A DNA stretch of 64,000 bases from Helopsaltes ochotensis. Its lineage: Eukaryota; Chordata; Aves; Passeriformes; Locustellidae. Every line of letters begins with the position of its first letter. Within the stretch, counting starts at the first letter, position 1. This document shows, piece after piece, positions 47,803 to 61,600 of the stretch. The translations under genes and the position numbers were made by a program. The notes below the pieces were generated by a model. That model saw only the letters and a program-made list of their open reading frames with translations. It was not told where the DNA came from and did no database searches. The stretch is from positions 479,762 through 543,761 of the forward strand of contig VXBM01000430.1 of assembly GCA_013400155.1 (NCBI GenBank), read 5' to 3'.

Positions 47803-50800
47803 TGAAAGCACCATTTACTGTTGGTGACATGAATGCTGCTGCTCTGGGTTATCAGTTGTCTGATTAGACAAGGATTTGGGACATGCTGTTCTCTGATGGT
47901 GACTCTGCAGTAGATCTTGAATCAATCACTTCTCTGGTGATTCTCACTTCTTGAATCAAGCACTTCTTCCCTTTTTTGCATCCTCTCTTTGTCTCTCAGT
48001 TTTAATTTCGCGTCTTTTTAGACTGTGAAATACTCCCTATTATGCACTTCTCTAACATCTAGAACAGTTGGGATCTAAATTCCACTGTAATTTTAGCACT
48101 TCAGCACATAAATATTCCTGAAGGACTTTTAAAATCACTGAGGTTGTGATAATTACAATTATATCAAGTGTTTAAGATACAATGACTTTCCTGAATCAAT
48201 GCTATAAAAATTTAGCCTGCTGAGTTCTGAAATATTTAGCACAAAGTTTGTCTCAGAACATCTCTTAATTTTAATGTTGGAGGATGCTCCAAGTCTGCTT
48301 TTCTTATTTGTGATTTTGGGGAGTAAAAAAATAATATTGCAGCCAACTACTCTTTCAGCCTCTTTCTTTCTCACTCCCCTTCTCCCTCACTGTTAACCCT
48401 GTCTTGGTTTTCTTTTCTTTTTTTTTTTCAAACACAAATGTCTATTTGAGAGGAGAAAGAATATTGTTAAAACTTCTCTGTTTTGCATACTAGATTACTG
48501 ATTCCTCTACTTCTTTACTGATGGTGTTTTGGCAGCAAGTATTAATCCCTTTATCTCTCTTTCAGTCTCATTTTTTGTAGTCTTGTTTTGTGGGGTTTGT
48601 TGTTGTTATTTTTAATTTTTAAGACAGACAGGAAGCTATCAGATGTCATTTGATATCAATGCAATTGTTCAAGGGAATTTTGACTTTGCTGGAAGTCAGA
48701 TAATGTAAAATTGATGTTCTCTGAAGTACAGGTTATCACAATATTCCATTCAGCGACCAGGTTTTGAATAGCTGTACACTGCGTACAACAAATGAAGTGC
48801 TAAAATTCATAAAACCAAACTCCATCAAGTCAAATGTTGTTGCCAGTTTTATGAGTTCCAGATCAATCAGCTGGGAACAGGATGCAAACAAAATATCCAT
48901 ATATTTACTCTGCACTAGTTTAGATGTGGTGGAAATGAGAATCTTTTTTACAGTCAGGTAACAATCTGCACAGATAATGTACTCTGAAAAGGAAACTGCT
49001 TCATTATTGATTTGGAGTAGTGTTAAGCATTAAGAAAGATCCTTTGAACTTTGATGTTTTATGTAAACTAGAATTTTGATATTTAAGTGCAAACTACAAA
49101 AATCAGTTAGAAATTCCTCACTGAAAAATAAAAGGCAACCCAAAAAAACCCCACCTAAAAACTAGTAAAATTCGAAGTATTTTGTGCAAATCTGGCTATG
49201 GTTATAGTTTTACAATAGTAAAACTATTGTAGTATTAAAATACAATAGTTCTTATATATTCAGTCTTATGGGCAGTCAGAAGAGATACTTTTAGTAAGAT
49301 GTCTTATTTTATGTTAGCCTCTTAATTTCAACATCTTGATGCAATCTAATCTGGCTACATATAAGTACATAAGGTACCAAGGTCCAAAAATATTTTGACT
49401 TATTAATTTCAATGTGAGTTGTATTTATCTGTAACTAATAGTAACTTTGCTGTAGCAGATAGGCCTAACTTTGGACGATAGAATAAATTCTAACAATAAT
49501 TGTTAATTATTGATATACTGACAAAATAAAATGCAGGAATAGTACTTTATTTTGTTACCAAATTCAGAATGAGTTTAGGAAGGACAAGTAAGCTAGATGA
49601 TATTTGAAATTTATCATGGCTCAGTTTCCCTGTGTGCATAAATTTTCTGTGTGTACTTTTTTGCTATATCTCTGTTCGTTAGATTAAAAATTAGAGAAAA
49701 AAATGTGTTTAAAGTTTACCTTTGCTTTTACCTGGCTTCATGTCTTCTTTGTAATATTAATTAAATCTATTAATTAATTAAATCTCACATATTAATAAAA
49801 TCTATCAATAATACTCAATACATTATGATTTTACTAACTTTACTAAGTACTTAACTCATGGTAGGATGATAACCTAGAAACCATGTTTCTACTAAATAAA
49901 GTCAAATAAATCATAAACATGTTATGTGTCTCCTTAGAGAATGGGTTTTGTGGTTCTGTTGTTCATATCATGTCACAGCAAGATCAGGGTGTAGACGCTG
50001 TATCTCTCCAGGAATTTTATCTAATTTTAGAAAGAATGCTGATTGGTAAATCATCCAGAAACAATTTTATTCTCGTTTTCTCATTACGACATTGTTCTGC
50101 CAACTAATCCTTTTTTTTAATAGCCAAACATTTATTTATTTTTACATGTATACTAAAATATTTTCCTTCCTTGAGCTCAGGGTCAGGGTCGATGAAAATC
50201 TATCTGAGAGCACTGGCTAAGCTGTTCCCTCTGCGATAATTCTGAACTTCAGTGTAATTTAATGTTGGTGTTTGGTGTACTCTGACTCTCTCAGTAGCTT
50301 GTTGCCCCTGTATCTTCATATACTTTGAGTCTGACTTTTGAAATCCTGCCATTACAGCCATTTGAACTGTATAATATTTTTAGGAAAATCATACATAAAT
50401 GGTTCAACTTGCCATATTTCACGTTCACTTATATGTAATAAATGTTGGGACCAAGTTTATTATTTTTTTTACAAAGGTGGCAGTTGTGATTTGGAGTCAG
50501 ACTTTAAAGATAGTATTCATATCTTCATGGAGAGAAATTTTCAGAAGAAAAAGCTAAGAAATTATTATTTACGAATTTGGGGGTTTTTTTAAGTTGCTCA
50601 ATATATATAGCAAATTTTTCATGTTTTCTGATTCTTTGTAGTGGAGCCAGCTAAGATAGAGTTGTTTTTGTGATGCCTTTTATGTACAACAATACTTTTA
50701 AATAATTTTATAGAAAATCTGTAATATTTTTAGACAGAAACTGCCAAAATAAATCTTTTGCTAGTTTCGAATTAAATTTAACAGATTTCTCCATAAAAAT

Positions 50801-51738
50801 ATGAAATATGTAAGCACAAAGTACCATGTTTTGCTTCAAATTAATGCTTTTTCCCTTTATCTCTGAGTATTTTATTCTTCCCATTATGCTAAGCAGCATC
50901 TTCTTGCATAACATTTATGTAGCATTTGAAGCCAAGGAAAAATAGCTGAGATACAAATACACAGTATTGCATTTCAATAAATGTGATTGCTTATTGGAAT
51001 ACACTGAATTGAGTTCTACTTCGATAGAGCAATAATCTGTATTGTAGTATTAGAAAGGCATGAGTGTTCCTGTTTTCTTTAGCTTCTGTGCTTAGTCTGG
51101 ACATTATTCTCAGGTAAAATTTCAGGAAAGAAATTTTTAAATGTCATTTAACTTATCCTAACAGAAAAAAGTTTTTAAACTCACAGTAAGTTTTATAAAG
51201 TGTTGTCTTTAGAATCTAGAACTCCTGTCAAGTTGTAATTAAAGTTCTGGTGAAAGATGGGGACGTGCTGCTGTGCATTGGTGATATTACAATGAAAAAT
51301 CATAGACATAGTGAGATTTTTCATAAATAAGTCAGATAATGGAGAACTGGAGTGTAATAATAAAAAGAAAGATATTCGGAAAATTAATCAAATAAATTTC
51401 TCTCTGCACAGTCAGTAGGTTGTTACAAATCTGTGGGTGCTTATTTAAAGTGAGGACAGAACATGGAAAATTTGTCTTTCAAAGCTCTTTGTGATTAATA
51501 CTTGTATAAAATAGAGCAGATTTTCCCTAAATATGCTTCATCTTCAAAATGTATGGCTGAGCACAGTAGATGAGCATAGGTTTAGGTGTCTGCATGGGAG
51601 TTCTGTTTATGTTTGCCAAAATTCTCTACCTGCAGACAAAGATTTGTTACTTAACAGAGGTTTTGAAATTAACAGAAATCTCAACAAGAAAGGAACTTTT
51701 TGTTCTATCATTTTGTAATTGTGCTAGGGATGGGGTTT

Positions 51739-51740
<2 letters not shown>

Positions 51741-51771
<31 letters not shown>
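51741..51771. repeat. T31 homopolymer
   Basis: Thirty-one uninterrupted T on +, followed after AGTAAA by another T run. It gives a false poly-Phe end to a 67-codon frame. Confidence 0.95.
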
Positions 51772-51773
<2 letters not shown>

Positions 51774-54700
51774 TAAATTTTTTTTTCTGGCTTTATCACA
51801 TGAGTTGCCTAAGATCTTTGTGACACAAAGGAATTAAAATAAAATCAAACATAATCAAGCCTCATGAATGAATAATCAGGCTGTACATTAAATCTTAATT
51901 GCTTTTTCTAAAATTTAACAAATATATTTGAAATCATTTTTGCAATGAGGCAGCATTTACATTAACACTTTTCAGTCTGATAATCTTTCATGTCCCCTAA
52001 TATGGGTAATGAGTTGTCTTCTTGATTCCTTTCAATATTTTATTAGCTTTCATTTATCAAAATGTTTACATATTTTCTTTTAGAATTACATGGAGAAAAA
52101 ACAATGTATGACCTTATGGATTAAAGGTCTCTGATACATTTCCATGAACTACACAACATCACAATGATTAAGCTGAATTATGTCAGTAATTTTTAAATTT
52201 ATATTCACTGTTCTTCTACATTTGAAATAATTTATTTTGTCTGATTCTGCAAATGATGCATCTTCTTTGCAGTTGATCAAAAGGAATTTAGCAACATATT
52301 TCTAATGAGGTATGGAGATTTTTTAGGTGTTCTGCCTTGAGAAACTAAGTTTACCTATGATTTTCTAAAAAACCTTAGATTTAAAACTGATTTTATGAAA
52401 TTTAAGAAAAAAATGAAAGTTCATGTATGCCCTGTAAAAAGAACACATAGATAATGAAAGAAAATAATTCATGTGGTGCTTTTAAATTACAGAAAATGCT
52501 AGTTTAAAGCAAATAAAAATAATAATATAAACGTTTGACAACAGAAGTTCAAGATTATTTGTGGTAATTGTGTATTTCTTATTCCTAATACTGCTTCTTA
52601 AAGTGACACCTTTTTTGACGCAAGAGGATAATATTGAGTTGTACAGTATATTCAGAATAATTCAGGGTGATTTTAAATTCCAATTAGTCTTTAGGATGAA
52701 GAACTCTGTAGACCTCAGTAACCATTGTTATTTCTTCATATTGTGCATTTACCACACTATCTCATATAGTTAATGCAATAATGGGGGCAGGGGGTGGTTC
52801 CCTTTTCTTTATGGTGATTTCTTCTTTGGGATTACTAGGTTTGTTTGTTTTCTATCACATCCCTCATAAAACATTAAAAGCTGTGGTTTTAGTTGCCAAG
52901 ACTCAGCTGTAGTTCCAACCATCCGAGATTTCCAGCCTTGCTTTTTGTAGATCATTAGTTTCATGTAAATCTGCTCATTGCATATAAAACCAATGTTGCT
53001 TTTCAGTTTATGGCATAGCGATTGAAACATAATTTATTCAAACTGCTGCAAGTTCACACTTCTCTTACTTTTGTGCTCAAAATTTCCAAGTTCAATATTT
53101 GTTCTGGACAGTACAGCTTGATTATTCATGGTTTCTTCTTGTCTTGGTCATATAACAGCATTTCCAAGGAATGGATTTTAGTCTCACTGCTCTAACACAT
53201 CAATTTGTTAGGTCACTGATAGATTTCATTTGATGTTTTTATCGATTGTGAAGATAAAATTTTTATAAGCACTAAGTGCTTCAAGAGACTTGTACAGAGC
53301 TCCAATACAGTTTTACATGAAACTGCAAGTTCAAGTTTTGGTGGTATGAACCTGTAGATCCAAAGTTTTTCTACATTATTAAAATTTTTAATTGTTTCTC
53401 TTTCACAGAATATCTGTATTTTGTTATCATATAAAATAGTTATTGATAGTTCTTTTTTTTCCTGAGAGCCTACTTCATCACTTCAAAACACTCTGGTTTT
53501 ATAGTCAAATTAAAACCAGTCCACTTCCAGTAATTCCAGCCTGGAACAAAATCAGAAAGTCCTTTTTAGGGTGCAGGTTCAAGGTTAGGCTGGTATATGA
53601 AATCACTGATAAGACAAACCTATTTCTTATCAGTCTTCTCCCTTGGCTTTGTGCTATCTTGCATCTTTTGTGTATGCCACTCCCTCCAGAAATGAGCATC
53701 AGTCCCTGAGCCTGTGTTTATTCCCATTATTTAGTGAAATTCCTTTGTTCATTTCATTTGAATGTTACTATTTTCCATTAGCATTTTTTGGCCTTATTTT
53801 TATGACAGGAAACAAAAGGGACTCTATATTAGCAAAGAGAACACCAGAAAATGTTTGCATGGTAACGTAAAATGTATAGAATTGGAATTGGAATAGTTTA
53901 TTTTATAGGGGTGGCGGTGGTGGGTTTTTTTGTTATTTTTTTAAAAGGAGTGTTTGTGTAATTTCATCAGTGAGCCTGGGGCTAATGTTCGTAGCGGAAG
54001 ATTTGACATATAGAGAAATGGCAGCAGAGGAATTTTGAGAAAATACTCTTACTGCTGCCATTACAGGGATAGGTGAAGGATAATAAATGTAATTCTATTC
54101 TCAAAGGATAATTAAAATGGTACATTGTCACGTACTATATCTGTTGCTGCTCTGGGAAGAATCCTACTTGTTGGATGATATCTTTTTATGTGAGTAGTCC
54201 CTGAGTCATCCACTGATCAAAATGAGTCATCAGTGTTTCTTAATTTTTATCATTTTAGTAAATATCAAGAGACTTTTTAATTTATTATTTTGGTTAATTA
54301 GTTGCGGGTTTTTCTCCTTCTTCAGATTTCTTCCTTATTGGACTGAAATTGCTCAGGTAAAAGTGGGAATGTTTAGTATTTCAAGCTGTACTTGTTAGAA
54401 GGTTTCACTGCTCTCTGATTCTCCAGAAATTCTGTGGGATTTTTTGTCTGCACTAGAAGTTGAAGCACATTGTGTCTTATCAGTCTTTCTTTGTAGCTAC
54501 TCCCAGAAATGGCCAAAGTCTGCAAGAGTTCTTGGCAAAAATAAAAATTAGTCTGTTTACAGAAGGCAGCTTTGTGAACACATTTCTCTAAAAAGGGCAA
54601 TTAACTGTTGCATAAAAGTAAATTCAGCTCAGAGTATTCAGGAGAAGAGACTAAAAATAAAATAACAATTCTAGCCTAAGTTTTGAGGAGGGAAAAAAAG

Positions 54701-55491
54701 AAAAGTTCTTTATTTTTGTAGCATGCCTTTATACTTTAAATTGCATAACACACTTCTTTTTCTTAAATTCTGTTTATATTGCCATTTTTCCTTACTATGA
54801 AGTAAAGATACTGTAAAATTTATAGCATATAATTCAATACATAAAATAATTTATTTTCAGTTTGTACAACAGAAGATCTGATTATTCTTAGTAAATTATA
54901 CTTTTACATACGAAGATCCATATTTATGTCTTCTGTCTTTGGAAATTTAGATCCTTTCTCTTTCAAAAATTAACAAGGAAGATTATTGAAGTTCTGGATC
55001 TCATGTAGATTTTAGAGAATGAAATTATGTTTCCAGGATTTTTCAAACCAAAATAATTGCAACTGATACAAATCTAAGTTTAAAACATAAGTGTTTGATT
55101 TTCAATCTACAGACATTGTACTTAAGCTAAAGTCTTTTCTAGTAACTGAGTTTCTAAAATGTGAGTCATCTATATTTATTCTATTTTTTTATCAATCCAG
55201 TATATTTCTTTAAATCAGGATATTAATGTATAATATTTGCACTTATTATGCTTAACAACACCCTGGAAAATAGTCAACGTACCTAAATGTGCCTAAGAAT
55301 CTCTCTTGGAGAATCCAGTATTGTCTCTTATTTCTAATTAAAATATTTGGTAACGAAAATCAAACAACATGCTGTGTTTTCAAAACTTTTCAAAGTCCTT
55401 AACAACCATTACATTTTAATCAGAAGGAAACTGAAAAATTAAGTTCTGCGTTTTAGTCAGACATAAATATTTCGGTTTCAGTAATATTTTA
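51772..55491. other. A+T-rich non-genic stretch
   Basis: No recognised gene or interspersed repeat. It holds an 11-bp inverted repeat (54017-54062) and a G/T-rich patch (about 53910-53945). Frames of up to 88 codons are unremarkable. Confidence 0.5.
54017..54062. repeat. 11-bp inverted repeat with 24-base loop
   Basis: AATGGCAGCAG (54017-54027) and CTGCTGCCATT (54052-54062) are exact reverse complements. The stem is too short for an ordinary microRNA precursor. Confidence 0.75.
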
Positions 55492-55653
55492 GAATCGGAC
55501 GATAATTTAGGTTGGAAAGGACCTAAGAAAAGGAGGAGATCCAGCCCAACGCTATGCTCGAAGAGTTGACTTTGAGGATAAATGTGGTTGCTCAGAGACA
55601 GTCAATGCTTTGGATGCTTCCAGCAGCAGAGATGTCACAACTCCTCCAGAAAA
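55492..55653 (-). mobile_element. CR1 LINE 3' fragment, antisense, diverged
   Basis: The + strand reads as a reversed CR1 tail: TTTAGGTTGGAAAGGACCTA, then GATCCAGCCCAACG, TTGCTCAGAGACAGTCAATG, a GATGCTTCCAGCAG phrase and CACAACTCCTCC. The octamer tail at the left has decayed. It is more diverged than the other CR1 copies and probably older. Confidence 0.78.
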
Positions 55654-57026
55654 CCTCTTTTTTTGGAATTTTACCTATATGAATTCAACAGGAGTCACCA
55701 TCCTAAACACAATATATGGTATCACTACTGAATAATAAATGATTAGTAAATATTGTCTGAAGAAACAAGCACAGTGTGCTGAGACACCGCCTATCTGTAT
55801 ATTTGCAATAGTTCTATGGTAATAAAGCAAAGTTTTTGAGAGGATTCTCAAAGATTGGGAGAGAGTAAATGCAAGCAAGTATAATGTCATTGATTTAGTC
55901 AAAGCAACACATTTTTATCTCAGCCCAGGAACTTCTTTAAACCTTGTCAGTCGTAATCTCACCCAAGTTTATTTTTTATTTTATGTTCTGTGCTTTTTCA
56001 TCTACTTATTTCTTCTTTTAATATTTCTTTTTATTTATTCAAGACCACTTAACTCTTATATAAATAATTTTGACCCTGGTTTCATATTAGTTAAGACAGG
56101 TGTTGTTCATTAAATGTACCAAAAGTATGAATCATTGTAAGACTTCCAAACCCACTGCTATAAAATAAGAAGAAAAATCTTTGGTATAGTGAAAGAGGTA
56201 ACTCCATTATTTCCACAAGATGCAAGAGTGAAATATAAGTTCCCTTCTTTAGAAGAAACTCAAACTTAGAAACTGATACCTGATACCACATAATGGGATA
56301 AAGGCTAATACTGTTTCTGTTGCAGTCAGGAAGAAGGATATTTGTCTCTAGCACTGAAGGAATTGGAAAAACGTATTTGTTGCTATCAGGACTAGGGCTG
56401 TTGCAAGAGGCTAGATATACAATGTCTCTGTTTAGACTTATCTATGGTCAATATACATTCACAGTGCCAAAGTGAATTTGTTTCTCAACAGGACAAAAAA
56501 AAAAAAAAATCTGAAGTTTGTGTTCTGAACAAAACAATTACCTTGCAGTCAAAATAAACAGACAACATTTCTGCAGCTGTCTGAATCATGGATGCTTACT
56601 GTATCATTTTTCCCTGTGGTCCAAGAATAAATGTTCCATCTGCAAAATGATTAAATGGATTTCATAGGTAAACTCATTTACAATTCCATTTTAATGGAGT
56701 TACCCTTCATTAGAGGCTGTCATTCAAAATTAATATGAGGAGCTATTATTGAGATACCAAAAGTGAAGAGCTGAATGTCATAGTACTCATTTTTCATAAG
56801 TATGGATACTCTTGAAATGAGAATTGAGCACTGAGAGCAGATTGATCAAATACTTAGTTACATTTTTATGTCAATTGTTCCTGTCAGTCAAAGCACAGTA
56901 AACTGAAGGAGAAAACAGCAGAACAAATACTCTAAAGTAACAAGCACGAACAAAATAATGTCATTCACTCGTCCTTTTTGCTTATAACACTTGCACAATC
57001 CTGAAGGAAGGGTCTGGGTTCATTGT
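55654..57026. other. A+T-rich non-genic stretch
   Basis: Contains an A14 run (about 56496-56509). Two minus-strand frames of 75 and 87 codons have no recognisable product. Confidence 0.5.
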
Positions 57027-57084
57027 TTGTTGGTTTTTTTTTGGGTTTTTTTTGTTGGTTTGTTTTGTTGTTTGTTTTTTTTTT
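57027..57084. repeat. T/G-rich low-complexity tract
   Basis: TTTGTTGG, TTTTTTGGG and TTTGTTTTG words over about 60 bases, similar in kind to the tract at 9631-9745. Confidence 0.75.
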
Positions 57085-58079
57085 AATAATAACTCAAATT
57101 ATTAAAAATTATTAAATTAAATTATTAAAAATGAATTCAATGAATTCATATTTCAAAAGAAACAAATGGCCATTGAGCCTGTATGAGCTTAGTGAGCTAG
57201 AAGACGATTTGTATATCACCTCTGGACTTATATTTTTACCTAGAAATTTACCTGACAATGGAAAGGAAAAAAAAAAAGTAAAGGACAAACATCAAGTATA
57301 TTTGTATTCCCAGTAAATACAGTGTGAAAAATCTCTGTTAGCCTTTCTGGTTTATTTGTTGAGTAATATATATTCCCAGAATTATGTGATCCTATATATC
57401 ATATATATATATAAATGTAATTTATTTATTTTCTATTCTTGTTTCCTAGTAGATATCTATATTTCTGTTCACTTTAATAAGTCTGTATTTTCCTTCATAT
57501 GTAATCATAACTTTTAGAGTATGACAATATTTAGTCATAGTTGGTGTGGCTCTTTTTTTTAAGGTATGCATTTTTGTGTTCTTTTAAAACGTATAGCTTC
57601 TTTTACTGTCAGTTAGTCAAGGGGAGGAAATATTTCTTTGTAGCTGCTATTCTATTATTTCAGCTTATATTTTGTCAATAGTAATGCTATTAATATTTGC
57701 ATGTAATAATTAGTATTGTTTAGTTTGATTAGAGCATGCATCTGCTCCTGAAAATTATGATGCTACAATTTTATTTTAGAGTTTGCTTCTATTAAGATGA
57801 CAAACCATTGTCAGTAATTAGACTATTGTTTACTTCAAGAAAGTGGAGAAGTCATCTGCCTTCAGCAGCATCTGTGTGCAGCTACCATCTGTTCTTCTCA
57901 GGCAGTCATGAAATACTGTTTGTAAGTGTTCTTCCTTTCACTCTGAGAATGGGGTCTAAAAATTCTTAATATTTGCTGCTAAGCAAAAACCAACTTGTGT
58001 ACAAAGTTAATAAGAGATAGTATAATATCATTTTAAAATATAGAAGACATTATATCTCAGGAAATATCTTCAACCTTCA
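57085..58079. other. A+T-rich non-genic stretch
   Basis: ATTATTAAAA words (57090-57130) and a TA-rich patch (about 57392-57412). No gene recognised. Confidence 0.5.
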
Positions 58080-58487
58080 GAGCACAAAGGTCCACAGAGA
58101 CAACAGCCTTCCAGGACCTAAAGAGAGTCTGCTGGGAAACTGGACAGGGACTTTTTACAAAAGCCGTGTAGTGAAAGGACAAAGAGGAATGTCTTTAAAC
58201 TGGAAGGGGATAGATTTACATTAGATATTAAGACGAAATCCTTTACTGTAAGAATTTCTAGGCTCTGGGAAAGGTTGCCCAGATAACTAGTCAATGCCCC
58301 ATCCCTGGGAATATTCAAGATCAGGCTGGATACAACTCTGATCAATCTGGTCTTACTGGAAGGTATCTCTGCCTGATGCAGTGAGGTAGGAACTAGATGA
58401 TCTTTAAGGTTCTTTCCAACTCAAACCACTCTGTGTTTCTATTTATTGTGATCTACTAATCTTCAAAGACTATGATTCTATGATGTG
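58080..58487 (+). mobile_element. CR1 LINE 3' fragment, sense
   Basis: Typical CR1 3' wording in order: AGGACAAAGAGGAATG, TTTAAACTGGAAGGGGATAG, TTAGATATTAAGACG, GGAAAGGTTGCCCAGATAAC, CCATCCCTGGGAATATTCAA, GGCTGGATACAACTCTGATC, GAACTAGATGATCTTTAAGG and TTCCAACTCAAACCACTCTG. About 25-30 bases of A+T-rich DNA then separate this from a final ACTATGATTCTATGATG, so the octamer tail is interrupted. The 75-codon minus-strand frame across it is a shadow. Confidence 0.9.
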
Positions 58488-58767
58488 AAATCTAGCTTTC
58501 ACTATTGTTTTACTATTTTATAATAATTTCCATAAGAAAATGTGCTGTAGAAGTGAGATGGCAATAAACTGAAGCCTTGTTTAAGCTTTGAATTTGTTCC
58601 ATTATCAGAAAATTTAGTAAATTTTTTAATCTTGACAACCTGTTGTTAGGTCTATAAAGTTAGACTACCAATGATTACATCAATATATTTTTTCTCTTGA
58701 GGCAGTAAAGAATTCAAATAAGATCAGTTTAACATGTGCATCTCACTTGTATTCTTACAAAAGTGCC

Positions 58768-58783
58768 ATATATATATATATAT
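58768..58783. repeat. (AT)8 microsatellite
   Basis: Sixteen bases of alternating A and T. Confidence 0.85.
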
Positions 58784-61544
58784 TCAGAGAAACTGTATTA
58801 ATCCTGGGACATGGTTAATAGATGTTGTAGAGAGGAATGAGTCACACTTTAACCTTAAAATTATTTGATTTCATATTTTTTCAAAATATTGAAAACAATA
58901 ATAAATTGTATTTTATTAGTGTTGAATTCCTTGCTATTGTCACAAAATATGCAAGGCAGAATTTTCTATAAACGCTGTACTGCAGTTTAGGATGTATTTT
59001 GTGACTGTGATGTAATTAGTGATAAGGTTGGGAATGGCAGGCTTTATAAACCTACATTTGTGGCCAAACTTTTGTAACTAACTTCCTAAATCCATTTGAA
59101 CTGGTGATATTTTGCATTTTGTATCTGCTTTCTATAGGAAAACATTCTTGTGGGTTTTTCCTATCATTGCTTGTCAGCAAGTGGCTATAGACATCCTCAT
59201 TGAAAATGTAGAGCACAGAAAAAACTAAAAAAATGGGGGGGAGAAAGAGGAATATTACTAAAACAATTGAATTAAAATTAAAAGGCTTCTTTTCTGAAAT
59301 TAAAGAATTCAATGGCAGGTACTTGATATAATTATTATCTGTGGTTTACATTTTGCCTTAATTCTTCTCCTCCCTCCACCCCTGGATTCTGAATATTGAA
59401 ATGGAAATATAAAATATAGGATTATATACTGGGAAAAGTTTGGTTATGTAGAATGGGATGTAAATTTTATTACTTGATAATGGTTTCTAGCTTCAACCAG
59501 ACATAAAATCAACATCAATTATCCACAGGTAATCTGCAGTTCTTCATCTAAATGCAGGTTTAGAAGTAAGACAAATTCTGGGCAAAGGGATATGGCTATG
59601 ATGGCCATTCTGGTTAGTCTTGATGTATGGTCAGTGTTTTCCTTCCAGTACTTTATTTTTTTAAAGGTACATAAAAAACTGTGCAAACTTAAGTGATGAG
59701 AAAGGGAAACACTTTGCAGTATTTTAAATAAAATTCAAATATGCATCAATAAAGTGCTGGTACTTCCTAATTCTTGACAATATTCATCAGAATAAGTGAA
59801 GATTGATCTAGTGCCCAATATAAGTTTGTTTCAGGAAACTGGAAAGAAGAAAAATGCCCACTTTATACATGCACTGAAGTGTTAATTATAGTCAAGTTCT
59901 GCTGATTTCATAAAGTTGAAGTCACATTTTCACATCAGCATTCAATGAACATACATAACTAATGAGTAAAAATGTTATTTCTATTAAAGGTCCTTAATAA
60001 ACCATGAAGTGTAGATTGGAAAAATGACGGTTGTTCAATTTTAGCATAAATAAAGGAAAAGCATGAGAAAATTAATCTAATAATCTTTACAGTGACAAAT
60101 CAATTTTAAAAAATAAATTCATAGGAAGAAAAGCCAGTATTTGGCTGATAAGGTTCAATTTTCTGCTTAATAATTGTCTTTTAGGGAACAATCACATTTT
60201 ATTAAAATGACTAATTAACTCACTGTACTGCTGTGGTAATAGTGAAGGAAGCACAATAAATGAATATTGATAGTATGAGTTTTAATAAGAAAAAAATCTT
60301 AAATAACAATGTGTTCCCCATATTCCACAGCAGCAATTTAAATGCAAATGTATAATTCAAAAATTACCCCCACTCTCCCCCTATGTAGAAGGAACATGCA
60401 TTCTGGCAAAGGACATTTTTTTTCAGGAGCAAGCCTGAGAAAAGAGAGAAGCTAATAGGGAGATATCAGTTATTAAAACGCAGTTGAACAGTTCAGCAGG
60501 GGAGATTTCAAGCAGGGTTATCCTCCTTGAACTGAGATTTCAAAAGCTGTAATCTCCAACAATCTAATTTTCTGATTTTTATGCTTTTCAACAATTGCAA
60601 AACCCACTTGTCATTTGAACAAAACTGGGAGTACAGATTTTTGGAGAACAAAGATCTTTTCTCTAGGAATGTAATAGATGGATATGGTATGGGACTAATG
60701 GAGGTCTCATTGCTACCAACTTCACTTCTCTCACAAAATGTTCAGAACTTTTGCTTTACTTAACAGGCAATACATCACGCTCAGGGGGGCTGATGATAAA
60801 ACATAAAGCAATGGCAGGAAACTTGGGTTGACGAAAATTTTTGCTGAGAAAGGGAACATATAATAAATAGTAATGTAAATGTAAATTGGAGACTTTCATC
60901 AGTCAGTATTCTCGTCTAGTCGGACTTTGGTTAATCATGTATATAGACTGACATGAATTTTGTAAAATAAGAGGTCACACTAAAGAGAAAGGTTAGTTAC
61001 AGGGTGATTCAAGATATATGTTAATGACAAATTAGAAGTGGTTTATGCATTGATTCAAGCAAGCAATATGCTATATAACAGCCCTTACTTTCTATAGAGG
61101 AAGGCTCAACATCCAAATTTTTCATCCAGCTAGATATTTGAACACTACTATCATATTTATAGCTGGATAACATTTCTTTGCTTTGGCATTTCTTATTTAT
61201 GACTATGCAGTCCTCTAAATAATTCATACTGAATATTTGCGCTTGCAAAGTGGAGAAGATTGAAAGACTATGAAAGAAAAACTTTCTTTTAGTACCTTCC
61301 AACTGTGCTTCCAGAATGATGAAGGGAAAAACAGATACCAAACTGACATTTGGGATGTATTAGTAGGTGCAGTGCTACGTCGTGTATCAATAGGAGGTTT
61401 AATCCTATAGTGTCAGCTGTGTCATTGCAAAGGTTGCTAAAAAATAGCTACCTAGTATGGAAATCTAGTTTGGAAGCACTTGCATCAGAAGGATGCAAAT
61501 AAATATTGTCTATAGAATTTTTCAGGTGATGCTATGAGTTTCTA

Positions 61545-61600
61545 CTACTACCACTGCTATTATTATAATTATTATAATTATTATTTCTACTATTAATCCA
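61545..61600. repeat. Imperfect trinucleotide patch (CTA/TTA)n
   Basis: CTACTACTACC, then TATTATTATAATTATTATAA, then ATTATTATTTC: a decayed trinucleotide repeat. Confidence 0.7.

Larger units (their letters stand above)
43505..51740. other. Long A+T-rich non-genic stretch
   Basis: About 8 kb with no recognised gene or interspersed repeat. It holds the GTAGGACA triplet (43872-43926), a TTACGT cluster (47756-47802), an 8-bp inverted repeat ACAATAGT/ACTATTGT (49212-49230) and TTAA-rich DNA (about 49755-49800). The longest frame is 44333-44632 on + (99 codons), with no recognisable product. Confidence 0.5.
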
